From Candidatus Hydrogenedentota bacterium (GTDB lineage Bacteria > Hydrogenedentota > Hydrogenedentia > Hydrogenedentales > SLHB01), in NCBI GenBank assembly GCA_007118235.1, contig SKRY01000064.1, positions 1-16,581 on the forward strand: a stretch of 16,581 bases of DNA, written 5' to 3'. Shown here piece after piece: positions 1-7,400 of this stretch (positions within the stretch are counted from its first letter, which is position 1; every line of letters starts with the position of its first letter). The notes beneath the pieces were generated by a model that had not been told where the DNA came from, did no database searches, and saw nothing but the letters and a program-made list of their open reading frames with translations. The translations under genes and the position numbers were made by a program.

Positions 1-187
1 CCCAGGTATGGGGCGAGGCCGTGTCAAAGCCGCCCAAGAGCAGAGTGGGCTCGCCTTGAAATTGCCAGTAGCGGGGATTGTCATCCCACGGCCGAATGGC
101 TTCCCCCGCCGCCGCGAAGCCCGTGAAGACCGCGGCCATAATCCAGACGATGCCGGGGGCGGCCCCCCAATGTTTACGTTCGCGCAT
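1..187 (-). CDS. Secreted protein of unknown function, N-terminal fragment
   Basis: Partial gene: the start is inside the window and the remainder lies beyond base 1. The ATG at 187 follows an AAAGGAG ribosome-binding site at 195-201 with 7 bases between them. The 62 visible residues begin with a basic stretch (RERK), then a hydrophobic run at about residues 12-26 ending in FAAAG, which looks like a Sec signal peptide cut near residue 28. The mature start reads IRPWDDNPRYWQFQGEP and then TLLLGG. From memory, similar NPRYW...G.P.LLLGG openings occur in secreted glycosidase-like proteins of Planctomycetota and related bacteria, but no catalytic part is visible here. It is transcribed divergently from the trpB2-type gene, with about 240 bases between the two starts. 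The coding call is fairly secure; the function is unknown. Confidence 0.75.
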   Translation of the reverse strand, partial: MRERKHWGAAPGIVWIMAAVFTGFAAAGEAIRPWDDNPRYWQFQGEPTLLLGGFDTASPHTW

Positions 188-348
188 GAGCAAGCTCCTT
201 TACGAGGTTTGGGATACCCCACGATTCTTCAAACCGCCGATGGCCTCCGCCGCCATTCGCCCCTGCCGTTACGTTGGCGATAAGGCGTAACCGAGTATAC
301 GGGCGCGCGGCAGACTACGCAAATCGCGTCCGGCTTCCGCAGTGTATT

Positions 349-376
349 TTGGAAGATGGGCTTGATGATGTATGCT
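349..376 (+). promoter_or_regulatory. Possible sigma70-type promoter for the trpB2-like gene
   Basis: TTGGAA (349-354) and TATGCT (371-376) are separated by 16 bases. Each box matches 4 of 6 consensus positions. The implied transcript start is near 383, giving a leader of about 47 bases. The rest of the 188-429 intergenic region shows no attenuator-like stem or leader peptide rich in Trp. This is a weak call made by eye. Confidence 0.3.
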
Positions 377-429
377 ATGGGCAAACCTGTCTTCTTGAAG
401 CACAGCACTCTGTAAGGGGAACCAGCCTG

Positions 430-1794
430 ATGCGTCAATACAACATCGAACTTGAACCGCACCGTCTTCCCGATCATTGGTACAACATCGCGCCGGACAT
501 GCCGGGGACCATGGCGCCGCCGCTTCATCCCGGGACCATGCAACCGCTGAATCCGGACGACCTGGCGGCGATTTTTCCGATGGGGCTTATCCAGCAGGAG
601 ATGAGCACGGAGCCCCAGATCGCAATCCCGGGTGAGGTCATGGACATCTACCGGCTGTACCGGCCCACGCCTTTGCGCCGCGCGTACCGCCTCGAGGATG
701 CGCTGGAAACGCCCGCCCGCATCTATTACAAGAACGAGAGCGTGGCGCCCTCGGGCAGCCATAAGATTAATACCGCCATCGCCCAAGCCTACTACAACAA
801 AGCCGAGGGCATCTCTTCGATGAGCACCGAGACGGGCGCGGGCCAATGGGGGACGGCGCTCTCCATCGCGTGTCAGATGTTCGGCATCGCGTGTCAGGTG
901 TACATGGTGCGGGTTAGTTACAATCAAAAGCCCTACCGGCGTTCGCTCATCCAGACCTATGGCGGTAATGTCATGCCCAGTCCCAGCGACACGACAGACA
1001 GCGGGCGGGCGTTCTTGAAGGAAGACCCGGACACCACGGGAAGTCTTGGCATGGCGATTAGCGAGGCCGTCGAGGTGGCGGTGAAAAGCGGGGGCGCCAC
1101 GAAATACGGCTTGGGCAGCGTGTTGAATCACGTCCTGCTCCACCAAACCGTGATCGGTGAGGAAACCCTGCTGCAGATGGCCAAGGTGGACGAGTATCCC
1201 GATGTGGTTATCGGGTGTTGCGGGGGGGGATCCAATCTGGCGGGTATCGCGTTCCCGTACTATGGCGATGCGAAACGGAAGGGGCGCTCCATCGAGTTCA
1301 TCGCCGTGGAGCCCACCTCCTGCCCGACGCTCACGCGGGGCCATTACGCTTACGATTTCGGCGACACCGCCAAGATAACCCCGCTCCTCAAACAGTACAC
1401 GCTGGGCCACAATTTCATGCCGCCAGGCATTCATGCCGGTGGATTGCGCTATCACGGCGTGGCGTCGCAAGTGGCGCACCTCGTGCGGGAAAAGGCCTTC
1501 AAGGCCGTGGCCGTGCCCCAGAATCCGGTGTTCGAGGCCTGCGTCCTGTTCGCCCGCACGGAAGGTATTCTCCCCGCTCCGGAGACGGGACACGCCATCC
1601 GCGCGGCCGTGGACGAGGCGCTGAAGTGCCGGGAAAGCGGCGAAGCCAAGACCATTCTCTTCAATCTCAGCGGCCACGGCCATTTCGACATGAGCGCGTA
1701 CGAGGCGTACCTCTCGGGCAAGCTGACCGATATTGAGCTGGATGACGCCGTGCTTGACGCCGCCGAGGCCCAGATACCGAAGGTTTCGGTGTAG
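430..1794 (+). CDS. trpB: Tryptophan synthase beta chain, TrpB2 type
   Basis: This is a PLP enzyme that condenses indole with L-serine to give L-tryptophan in the cytoplasm. The product has 454 residues, longer than the roughly 400 of TrpB1 and typical of TrpB2. The PLP lysine is K112 in SGSHKIN; the glutamate of the TrpB active site is E134 in ETGAGQWG; the cofactor phosphate loop is GGGSN at 265-269. The N-terminal extension (WYNI, PPPL-like, DLAAIFP) also fits TrpB2. I chose the ATG at 430 because AAGGGGA lies 9 bases or so upstream; an in-frame ATG at 274 would add 52 residues with no family match and no ribosome-binding site. No trpA or other trp gene is nearby, so it is an orphan that may salvage indole or serve as a second beta subunit. 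The family call is firm; the physiological role is inference. Confidence 0.93.
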   Translation: MRQYNIELEPHRLPDHWYNIAPDMPGTMAPPLHPGTMQPLNPDDLAAIFPMGLIQQEMSTEPQIAIPGEVMDIYRLYRPTPLRRAYRLEDALETPARIYYKNESVAPSGSHKINTAIAQAYYNKAEGISSMSTETGAGQWGTALSIACQMFGIACQVYMVRVSYNQKPYRRSLIQTYGGNVMPSPSDTTDSGRAFLKEDPDTTGSLGMAISEAVEVAVKSGGATKYGLGSVLNHVLLHQTVIGEETLLQMAKVDEYPDVVIGCCGGGSNLAGIAFPYYGDAKRKGRSIEFIAVEPTSCPTLTRGHYAYDFGDTAKITPLLKQYTLGHNFMPPGIHAGGLRYHGVASQVAHLVREKAFKAVAVPQNPVFEACVLFARTEGILPAPETGHAIRAAVDEALKCRESGEAKTILFNLSGHGHFDMSAYEAYLSGKLTDIELDDAVLDAAEAQIPKVSV

Positions 1795-1803
1795 TAAAGA
1801 GAG

Positions 1804-1929
1804 CCATCCCCTTTGTCCCCCTTCCAAGGGCGAACCGTATCGCCGCCTTCCAGGCGGCTTATGTGCCGGCAAGATGCCGGCGGTACGAATCGTTCCCCCT
1901 TTGAAGGGGGGCCTTTGGGGCAGGGGATG
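1804..1929. repeat. Nested inverted repeat with two internal hairpins
   Basis: The outer arms are CATCCCCTTTGTCCCCCTTC (1806-1825) and an imperfect complement at about 1895-1929. Between them are two perfect short hairpins: GCCGCC-TTCCA-GGCGGC (1842-1858) and GCCGGC-AAGAT-GCCGGC (1865-1881). The spacers flanking the hairpins (near CCGTATCG and CGAATCG) are also roughly complementary, so the whole 126 bases could fold into one branched stem. It fills most of the gap between trpB2 and the ABC exporter. It looks like a dispersed, non-coding intergenic repeat of the REP/MITE kind, but no second copy lies in this window. It could also act as a transcription or mRNA-end structure for the upstream gene, though no T-run follows. 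Confidence 0.7.
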
Positions 1930-2000
1930 TCTCCTGGATTATCAACGCCACGTCGAGCGACACAACCCATACTCAAGGAGAAGAGGACCCTTCTCTACGC

Positions 2001-3947
2001 ATGTTTGACCCCTCGGGCGATCCCCAGTACAACCCGCGCAACTATTCACGCGCCCAAGCGAGTGCGTGGACCGTCTACACCCGCCTCCTTGGCTACGCGT
2101 GGGAATACAAGGCCCGCTTATTCGTATCGCTTCTGTTCGCGGTGGTGGTGTCGGCTTCCTTTGGCGGCATGATTCTCAGCGCGGGGTACGCGGTGAAGGT
2201 CATCTTGGGCGATGAGGACGAGGTCGCCGAGTTGACCGCGCACTACACGGAGATCGTTTCCTCCTATCAAGAGCGCATGGAAGCCGCCGTGGGCTGGGCG
2301 CCGCAAGACGCGGCCCTGCGTTTTGAGAATCTTATCTGGGACATGCGGGCCGACCCGATGCAAGGGCTGGCGATTGTGGGCGGCGTCTTGATTGTCTTGG
2401 CCGTGGCGGGGGCGTTGGCCCGGTTTGTTCAAGAGTACTACGCGGGCAGTATTGGCGCCAGCATCTGCGTGGGTCTCGGCGAGCGCATGTACCGGAATAT
2501 CTTGGGTCTATCGCTCGCCTTCTTCGAGAAACGCGATTCCGGGGAGATTATTGCCCGCTTCACCAACGATATTTTCATGGTGAACCGCGGTTTGGCGAGT
2601 GTGCTGGTCAAGCTGCTCCGCGAACCGCTCAAAGTCGTTCTGTTCCTGGCCATCGCGCTCTGGATTGATCCCTTTCTTACGCTCGTTGGCCTATGCGTGC
2701 TGCCGCCCGCCGCCTACGCCATCGTCACGATCGGCAAGAAGGTCAAGCGGAGCATGCGGCGGTCGCTGGAGAAGATCGCCGCCATGGCGGGCGTCGCGAG
2801 CGAGAGTTTCCGCGCCATCTCCATCGTGAAGGCCTTCGGGATGGAGAATTACGTCATGAGCCGGGTGGAGGGCGAGTTTGGAAAGCTCCGCCGTTACCTG
2901 CTCAAGCTCGTGAAGCTTAACGCCGCCGCGGGTCCCATTACCGAGGTGCTCCTGACCATTGGGATCGTCGCGTTTATTCTGGTTAGCGGCCGCCGGGTCA
3001 TTGCGGGCGACATCGATGGGGGCGACCTGGTCATGCTCTACGGCGCCCTCGCCGCCATGCTGGACCCCATCCGGAAGCTCTCGACCGTGAACAACCTCAT
3101 CCAGTCCAGCATCGCCAGCGCCGAACGCGTGTTCGAGTTCATGGACGAAGAGCCCGATGTGAAGGAAGCCCCGGACGCCGTCGAGCTGAAGCCCCTTCAA
3201 CACGAGCTGCGTTTTGACAACGTGCGCTTTTCCTACGATGGCGAGCGGGATGTATTGTGCGATTTGAACGTAAGCATTGGCAAGGGGGAGATGGTGGCCT
3301 TGGTGGGATCCAGCGGAGCAGGGAAGAGCACGCTGATCAAGCTCATCCCTCGGTTCTACGATGTGACGGGCGGCGCGCTTACCTTCGATGGAATCGATAT
3401 CCGCACCGCCACGCTGGAGAGCGTGCGCAATCAGATCGGCATGGTGACGCAGGACACCGTGCTGTTCAACCAGTCGATTCGCGAGAACATCCGGTTCGGA
3501 AATCCCGCCTATGGAAATGAGCAGGTCGAGGCCGCCGCCAGAGCCGCCTACGCGCACGCGTTTATCGAGGAATTGCCACAGGGCTACGACACGCCTATTG
3601 GAGAAAGCGGCGTCTTTCTCTCCGGCGGGCAACGCCAACGCATCGCGATAGCGCGCGCTCTGCTGAAGGACCCCGCCATTCTGATTTTGGACGAGGCGAC
3701 CTCTAGCCTGGATTCGGAGAGCGAGCGCATGATCCAGCAAGCCATCGACGCCTTTGTCGTGGGGCGAACCAGCATCGTCATCGCCCACCGCCTCTCCACG
3801 ATACAGCGCGCCAACCGCATCCTGGTCCTTGACGAGGGCCGCATCGTGGAGGAGGGGCCCCACAAGGACCTGCTGGCTCAAGGCGGGCTCTACTGCCGTC
3901 TGTACGAAACCCAATTCGCGGATCCAAGCCGAACCGAAACCGCGTGA
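2001..3947 (+). CDS. MsbA-like ABC exporter, fused membrane and ATPase domains
   Basis: This half-transporter of 648 residues is expected to work as an inner-membrane homodimer that exports or flips a lipid or other amphipathic substrate. Membrane segments lie at about residues 38-66, 120-142, 205-245 and 312-345. The ATPase domain has Walker A GSSGAGKST (436-444), the Q-loop glutamine Q484, signature LSGGQ (540-544), Walker B ILILDEA with D564 and E565, and the H-loop histidine H596. All key residues are intact. The stretch between the first two membrane segments (about 70-120) is long and acidic, which may form an enlarged periplasmic loop. The ATG at 2001 follows AAGAGGA at 1981-1987, a rather wide spacing. 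The gene ends 18 bases from the end of the convergent glycan cluster. An MsbA role in lipid A export is possible, but peptide or drug export cannot be excluded. Confidence 0.92.
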   Translation: MFDPSGDPQYNPRNYSRAQASAWTVYTRLLGYAWEYKARLFVSLLFAVVVSASFGGMILSAGYAVKVILGDEDEVAELTAHYTEIVSSYQERMEAAVGWAPQDAALRFENLIWDMRADPMQGLAIVGGVLIVLAVAGALARFVQEYYAGSIGASICVGLGERMYRNILGLSLAFFEKRDSGEIIARFTNDIFMVNRGLASVLVKLLREPLKVVLFLAIALWIDPFLTLVGLCVLPPAAYAIVTIGKKVKRSMRRSLEKIAAMAGVASESFRAISIVKAFGMENYVMSRVEGEFGKLRRYLLKLVKLNAAAGPITEVLLTIGIVAFILVSGRRVIAGDIDGGDLVMLYGALAAMLDPIRKLSTVNNLIQSSIASAERVFEFMDEEPDVKEAPDAVELKPLQHELRFDNVRFSYDGERDVLCDLNVSIGKGEMVALVGSSGAGKSTLIKLIPRFYDVTGGALTFDGIDIRTATLESVRNQIGMVTQDTVLFNQSIRENIRFGNPAYGNEQVEAAARAAYAHAFIEELPQGYDTPIGESGVFLSGGQRQRIAIARALLKDPAILILDEATSSLDSESERMIQQAIDAFVVGRTSIVIAHRLSTIQRANRILVLDEGRIVEEGPHKDLLAQGGLYCRLYETQFADPSRTETA

Positions 3948-3965
3948 TCTCAACGCCAAAGCGTG

Positions 3966-4946
3966 CTATTCCTCGCTCCATTGCACGGCCGCTTGCCGGA
4001 TGTTCCATACGAGATACACGCCTCCTCCGACCAGCGCATTGCCCAGTATCAAACCGAACGTAGCCAACGAAATCGCCACGGCTTGCTCTGGTTGTATGCC
4101 CGCCATTCCAAACAAAACCACGCTGCTCCATTCCCGCAAACCGATGCCCGCAATGGATACAGGAACCATGACCACGGTGTTTATGATGGGACTTATGACG
4201 AACAGGACATAGGGATCGATGTCGATATGGAGGGCCTCGCAGACAATGATCTTCACCACCACGGACAAGAGTTGAAAGACGATTGAGACGCCGAAGCTTA
4301 ACCACAATGTGGACCGCCTCGATGCAATGTCCGCCAATACGATGAGGAGTTTCCGCATTCCCTTCTCCAAGAAGGGAAGCCGCCAAACCGGCAGAAAGGT
4401 TAGGGTTGCGCTCAGAATGGCGTGCATGCGTTGCGGAAAGCCAATAGCGAATAGCGACACTGCTGTTCCGGCGGTGACACATAGAAGTATGCCGCGCAGC
4501 GCGGGTGTCGGCCACAGCAGAGGAATGTTAAGCAGAAACGCCACACTAGCTATCGTCCATAGCGCTGTGAGTCCAAGCGCTCGCTCGGCGAGCACGGACG
4601 AACCGCTGCGCAGCAACCGGCCGGTCGACTTGTGGGCAAGCGCGATGCGAATCACATCGCCTCCCACCGTGCTTGGGAGATAGACATTGAAAAATGAACC
4701 AATATAGTATATCGCGAGTAACCGGAAATAGTTGATGCGCAGATTGACGCTGGAAAGGAGAAGCCCCCATCGTGCGGTGCTTATGAAGGTTCCGGCAATA
4801 ACAAGCGCAAACGCCAGCCCATAGTGGGACAAGCTCATTTCGCCAAATAGGGACAGCAGGGGATCCACGTCAATGAAGTAGAGGAGACCGGCCAATAGAA
4901 GGCACGCCCCGATAACCCGAAGTCCCAGACTGAGGCCGCGGCTCAT
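3966..4946 (-). CDS. UPF0104 / lysylphosphatidylglycerol synthase TM-region family protein
   Basis: This polytopic membrane protein of 326 residues has about eight hydrophobic segments (roughly residues 10-25, 43-66, 76-92, 126-146, 152-172, 215-238, 248-268 and 288-315). Family landmarks are LPSTVGGDVIR at 90-100, ER at 121-122 and SIAGIGLRE at 264-272, as in PF03706 (the MprF flippase-like region and AglD relatives). Members without the soluble aminoacyl-transfer domain often sit with polyprenyl-sugar glycosyltransferases and are thought to move or use lipid-linked sugars. That fits this position as last gene of the glycan cluster. The start ATG at 4946 has a weak CGGAG upstream. The 96-base gap to the methyltransferase gene shows no terminator. 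The family call is good; flippase activity is inference. Confidence 0.85.
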   Translation of the reverse strand: MSRGLSLGLRVIGACLLLAGLLYFIDVDPLLSLFGEMSLSHYGLAFALVIAGTFISTARWGLLLSSVNLRINYFRLLAIYYIGSFFNVYLPSTVGGDVIRIALAHKSTGRLLRSGSSVLAERALGLTALWTIASVAFLLNIPLLWPTPALRGILLCVTAGTAVSLFAIGFPQRMHAILSATLTFLPVWRLPFLEKGMRKLLIVLADIASRRSTLWLSFGVSIVFQLLSVVVKIIVCEALHIDIDPYVLFVISPIINTVVMVPVSIAGIGLREWSSVVLFGMAGIQPEQAVAISLATFGLILGNALVGGGVYLVWNIRQAAVQWSEE

Positions 4947-5042
4947 GACTCAGAACTCCGGGAAAGCGTGGCGGCAGTGCACATATGTGGTACCCCTTGG
5001 CGTGATTCCGCCGATGAAAGACAGGCGCGTGGCGGCCATCGC

Positions 5043-5816
5043 TCAGCTAGACATGGGTTTGTGGAAGAAAGCCCCGGATCGGTCGCTTCTTCGGATGATT
5101 TCGGGATCAAGCTCACGTTCCTCGAAAAATTCATGGACGGCGCGGCGGCATCCAGGCCACCTCTTCTCGCTGCCGTAATCATCAATCACAATCGCTCCCC
5201 CTGGCGTGACTTGGTCATATAGCTCGCTGAGAACGCAATACACCGAATCGTACAGGTCCACGTCAATATGAAGAATGGCGATGGTCCCAATGGCCTCCCG
5301 GTGTTGGGGAAGCGTTTCGTTGAACCAACCCGGTATAACACGCACATTCTCAAGCGACGAACCAGCGCGTTCGTGGGCCCGCCGCACGTAACTCTGGTCG
5401 GCCGCCAGAATCCCGGAATAGTACCGGTCCTGGACGCCTGCCCCGTCCTTCTCGCTGGGCTGAGGCAACCCCTCGAAAGAGTCGAAGAGCCACACGGGCC
5501 GGGGATCGGAAGGTTCATGGGATTGAAGGAGCGCGTTCACAAGAGCGGAGGAGCCCCCTTTCCACACGCCACATTCCACATATGCCCCCGCAATCCCGTT
5601 CTCGATACATCTCAACGTAAGGGAATACAGGGCATAAAGCCGTGGAATGGAGACTCGCGTGTAGCCGCCTTTCAAGGGGAGGGCCCTCCGAATGAAGTCC
5701 AAGGTGGAGCGATCCGCCTTGCGCCATAGAAGCGCGAACGAGTCGATCAGTCCTTTCCCTTTGTTAAGGGTATATACCACGATGGGAGATTCAGATATCG
5801 TTGAAGCATTCGGCAT
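5043..5816 (-). CDS. TylF/MycF-type sugar O-methyltransferase
   Basis: This is a class I SAM-dependent methyltransferase of the macrocin O-methyltransferase family (PF05711), 257 residues, close to the family's usual size. The SAM-binding motif is ECGVWKGGSS at 81-90, followed by LFDSFEGLP at 110-118. LHIDVDLYDS (182-191) and IVIDDYG (209-215) supply the acidic residues (D185, D187, D212, D213) that hold the metal in TylF and MycF. Known members methylate deoxysugar hydroxyls on macrolides; many uncharacterised members lie in polysaccharide clusters, where the target is probably a glycan sugar. The start ATG at 5816 has AGAGGAAG just upstream. Only 47 bases separate it from the adenylating-enzyme gene, so the two are probably co-transcribed. 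Confidence 0.88.
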   Translation of the reverse strand: MPNASTISESPIVVYTLNKGKGLIDSFALLWRKADRSTLDFIRRALPLKGGYTRVSIPRLYALYSLTLRCIENGIAGAYVECGVWKGGSSALVNALLQSHEPSDPRPVWLFDSFEGLPQPSEKDGAGVQDRYYSGILAADQSYVRRAHERAGSSLENVRVIPGWFNETLPQHREAIGTIAILHIDVDLYDSVYCVLSELYDQVTPGGAIVIDDYGSEKRWPGCRRAVHEFFEERELDPEIIRRSDRSGAFFHKPMSS

Positions 5817-5863
5817 GGAACTTCCTCTTGAATGATTGACCTTACAGGGCGCCAGTATACGCT

Positions 5864-7195
5864 CTACACAAAGCGATCACGGATCTTGCATCTCGTATAC
5901 AGAAACTTGCCACTGCCAGAGGCGGGAATATCGTCTACAATATCCCACTCAACCGCAACAGCGCAACCCATCAGTTCCCGGAATTTGGATTCAATATCGA
6001 TGCGTTGGGATTCGAACTTATGGATATCTCGTGTGACTAATCGAACTCGTAGCGCACCGTATTCTTCTTGGACGATTTGAAACTTCTCTATGAAGTCCCG
6101 GAAGTACAGTGCATGGACCAATGCCTGACCACTCACGAGATCTCCGTTCTCATTACGAAAAAACTCTATTGTTCGGCCCTCTATGGAACGAAATCCTAGG
6201 GTGTTCCGGCCGCAAGAGCACTGAGGGGAAGAGATCGGCTGCGCAAAATCCCCGATGTCATAGCGAAGCAGGGGCATCGAGTAGTTGGTGAGAGCAGTGA
6301 GGAGAAGCCGTCCATCCACTACCTCTACATAGTGCGTCCACGGAAAGGTGTGTAATCCTTCGTGGCGCTCGCATTCAATCGCGACGGTGCCGACCTCCCG
6401 AGAACCATATTGATTAAGCACGGGACAGCCAAAAACGGCTTGGGTTCTGGCGCGAATGTGCTTATGTAGAGTCCCCGCCGTGGAGATGATTACTCGCGGA
6501 GATTGTACTTCTATGCCGTGGGTTGTTATGAATCGTGAAAGGACATCCAATACTTCAACATAGGACCATATGAGTGTCGGCCGATGACGATTGATGGCTC
6601 GACAAATATCATAAAGTTTGTCATTCGTGAGTTCAAAACAGTTTATGAAGACGCGATTGTAAAATAGATTCCTAAGAGAATTTGAAACACCTTCGCTATT
6701 CTTGCGAATATCAATATCAGATCCCCATAGAGCGACTTCGTTTTGGCCTAGGGCCTTTCCAGCAAGGTAATTGGAATATAACTTATTGGCGACCACATTG
6801 GTTTCATAGTGAGCCCGATCTTGTAGGAAAACCAGGGGTCTGCCACTAGAACCACCGCTCGTATTTCGATAGGGACGCCGTTTCTGGGCGTCATCGGATA
6901 CGAAGGCGTCATAATTCGAGCGGATGATGTCCTTTGTTAACGGTGGGATAGCGCGAAACGTTTCCAAAGAGAAGGGTCGAGAGAGGGCGGCCTCATTAAC
7001 GACCGGGTAATTGCGATAGTAAGGCACATTCTGGATGCAATGTTGCAGTAGTTTGCATAGCCGGGCTGTCTGGCGTTGATGCAGCTCATCAGCGGATAGG
7101 TATTCCCAGGAGAGCGCCTCGGAGAATGCGGCGCCGGCTTTGGGGTAGAGGGTGCGCAAAAGAATGTTGAGTAGGGGTTTTCGCATGGGGTTCAT
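5864..7195 (-). CDS. PaaK/CapK-like adenylate-forming enzyme
   Basis: This belongs to the phenylacetate-CoA ligase branch of the ANL superfamily (443 residues, normal length). It carries the ATP loop NTSGGSSGRP (111-120), YGSREVG (263-269), RYDIGD (311-316), a QCSCGR cysteine motif (325-330) and a C-terminal SGSGKF whose K430 is the likely adenylation lysine. CapK-like members are common in capsule and exopolysaccharide loci; their acid substrate is mostly unknown. They may activate an acyl or amino acid group for decorating a sugar. The N-terminus is taken as the ATG at 7195, which overlaps the stop of a small upstream ORF (ATGA); an ATG at 7186 is possible. Neither has a strong ribosome-binding site. 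Base composition is much lower in GC than the neighbouring genes (19 of 60 bases at 6661-6720), which suggests recent transfer. Confidence 0.87.
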   Translation of the reverse strand: MNPMRKPLLNILLRTLYPKAGAAFSEALSWEYLSADELHQRQTARLCKLLQHCIQNVPYYRNYPVVNEAALSRPFSLETFRAIPPLTKDIIRSNYDAFVSDDAQKRRPYRNTSGGSSGRPLVFLQDRAHYETNVVANKLYSNYLAGKALGQNEVALWGSDIDIRKNSEGVSNSLRNLFYNRVFINCFELTNDKLYDICRAINRHRPTLIWSYVEVLDVLSRFITTHGIEVQSPRVIISTAGTLHKHIRARTQAVFGCPVLNQYGSREVGTVAIECERHEGLHTFPWTHYVEVVDGRLLLTALTNYSMPLLRYDIGDFAQPISSPQCSCGRNTLGFRSIEGRTIEFFRNENGDLVSGQALVHALYFRDFIEKFQIVQEEYGALRVRLVTRDIHKFESQRIDIESKFRELMGCAVAVEWDIVDDIPASGSGKFLYTRCKIRDRFV

Positions 7196-7383
7196 GGAGC
7201 GATATTCGGCATAACGTGACGGATCCCGATGACGTCTCGGCCATGGGCGCGTTGTTTGTAAGCGTATGCAAGGATCCGGCTCTGTATTCGGGCGCGATTG
7301 GCGATAACAAAGCGCTTGAGTGAACCGGAGTATGAAGCCATAGTACGGAATATGGGGAGTATTGAATGTCCACGGGGATTCAT
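7192..7383 (-). CDS. Possible small protein, unknown
   Basis: An open frame of 63 residues fills most of the 205-base gap between the GT4 and the adenylating-enzyme gene. Its TGA overlaps the ATG of the next gene (ATGA at 7195-7192), an arrangement typical of translational coupling. The product is basic and not obviously membrane-bound (for example FVIANRARIQSRILAYAYKQ). I recognise no family. No ribosome-binding site precedes the ATG at 7383, and codon third positions are not clearly biased. It may be a real small gene, a worn remnant, or chance. Confidence 0.25.
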   Translation of the reverse strand: MNPRGHSILPIFRTMASYSGSLKRFVIANRARIQSRILAYAYKQRAHGRDVIGIRHVMPNIAP

Positions 7384-7400
7384 TTGCGATAGACCGGGCG

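Noticed and set aside
229..1872. Long minus-strand open frame of 547 codons
   Set aside because: It lies opposite trpB2, whose catalytic motifs are intact; its product has no recognisable motif and runs into the repeat. It reflects antisense openness in GC-rich coding DNA.
2691..3959. Minus-strand open frame of 422 codons
   Set aside because: Antisense to the ABC exporter, with no family motif.
3948..3965. Bidirectional terminator between convergent genes
   Set aside because: Only a 4-bp ACGC/GCGT stem is visible in the 18-base gap; too small to support.
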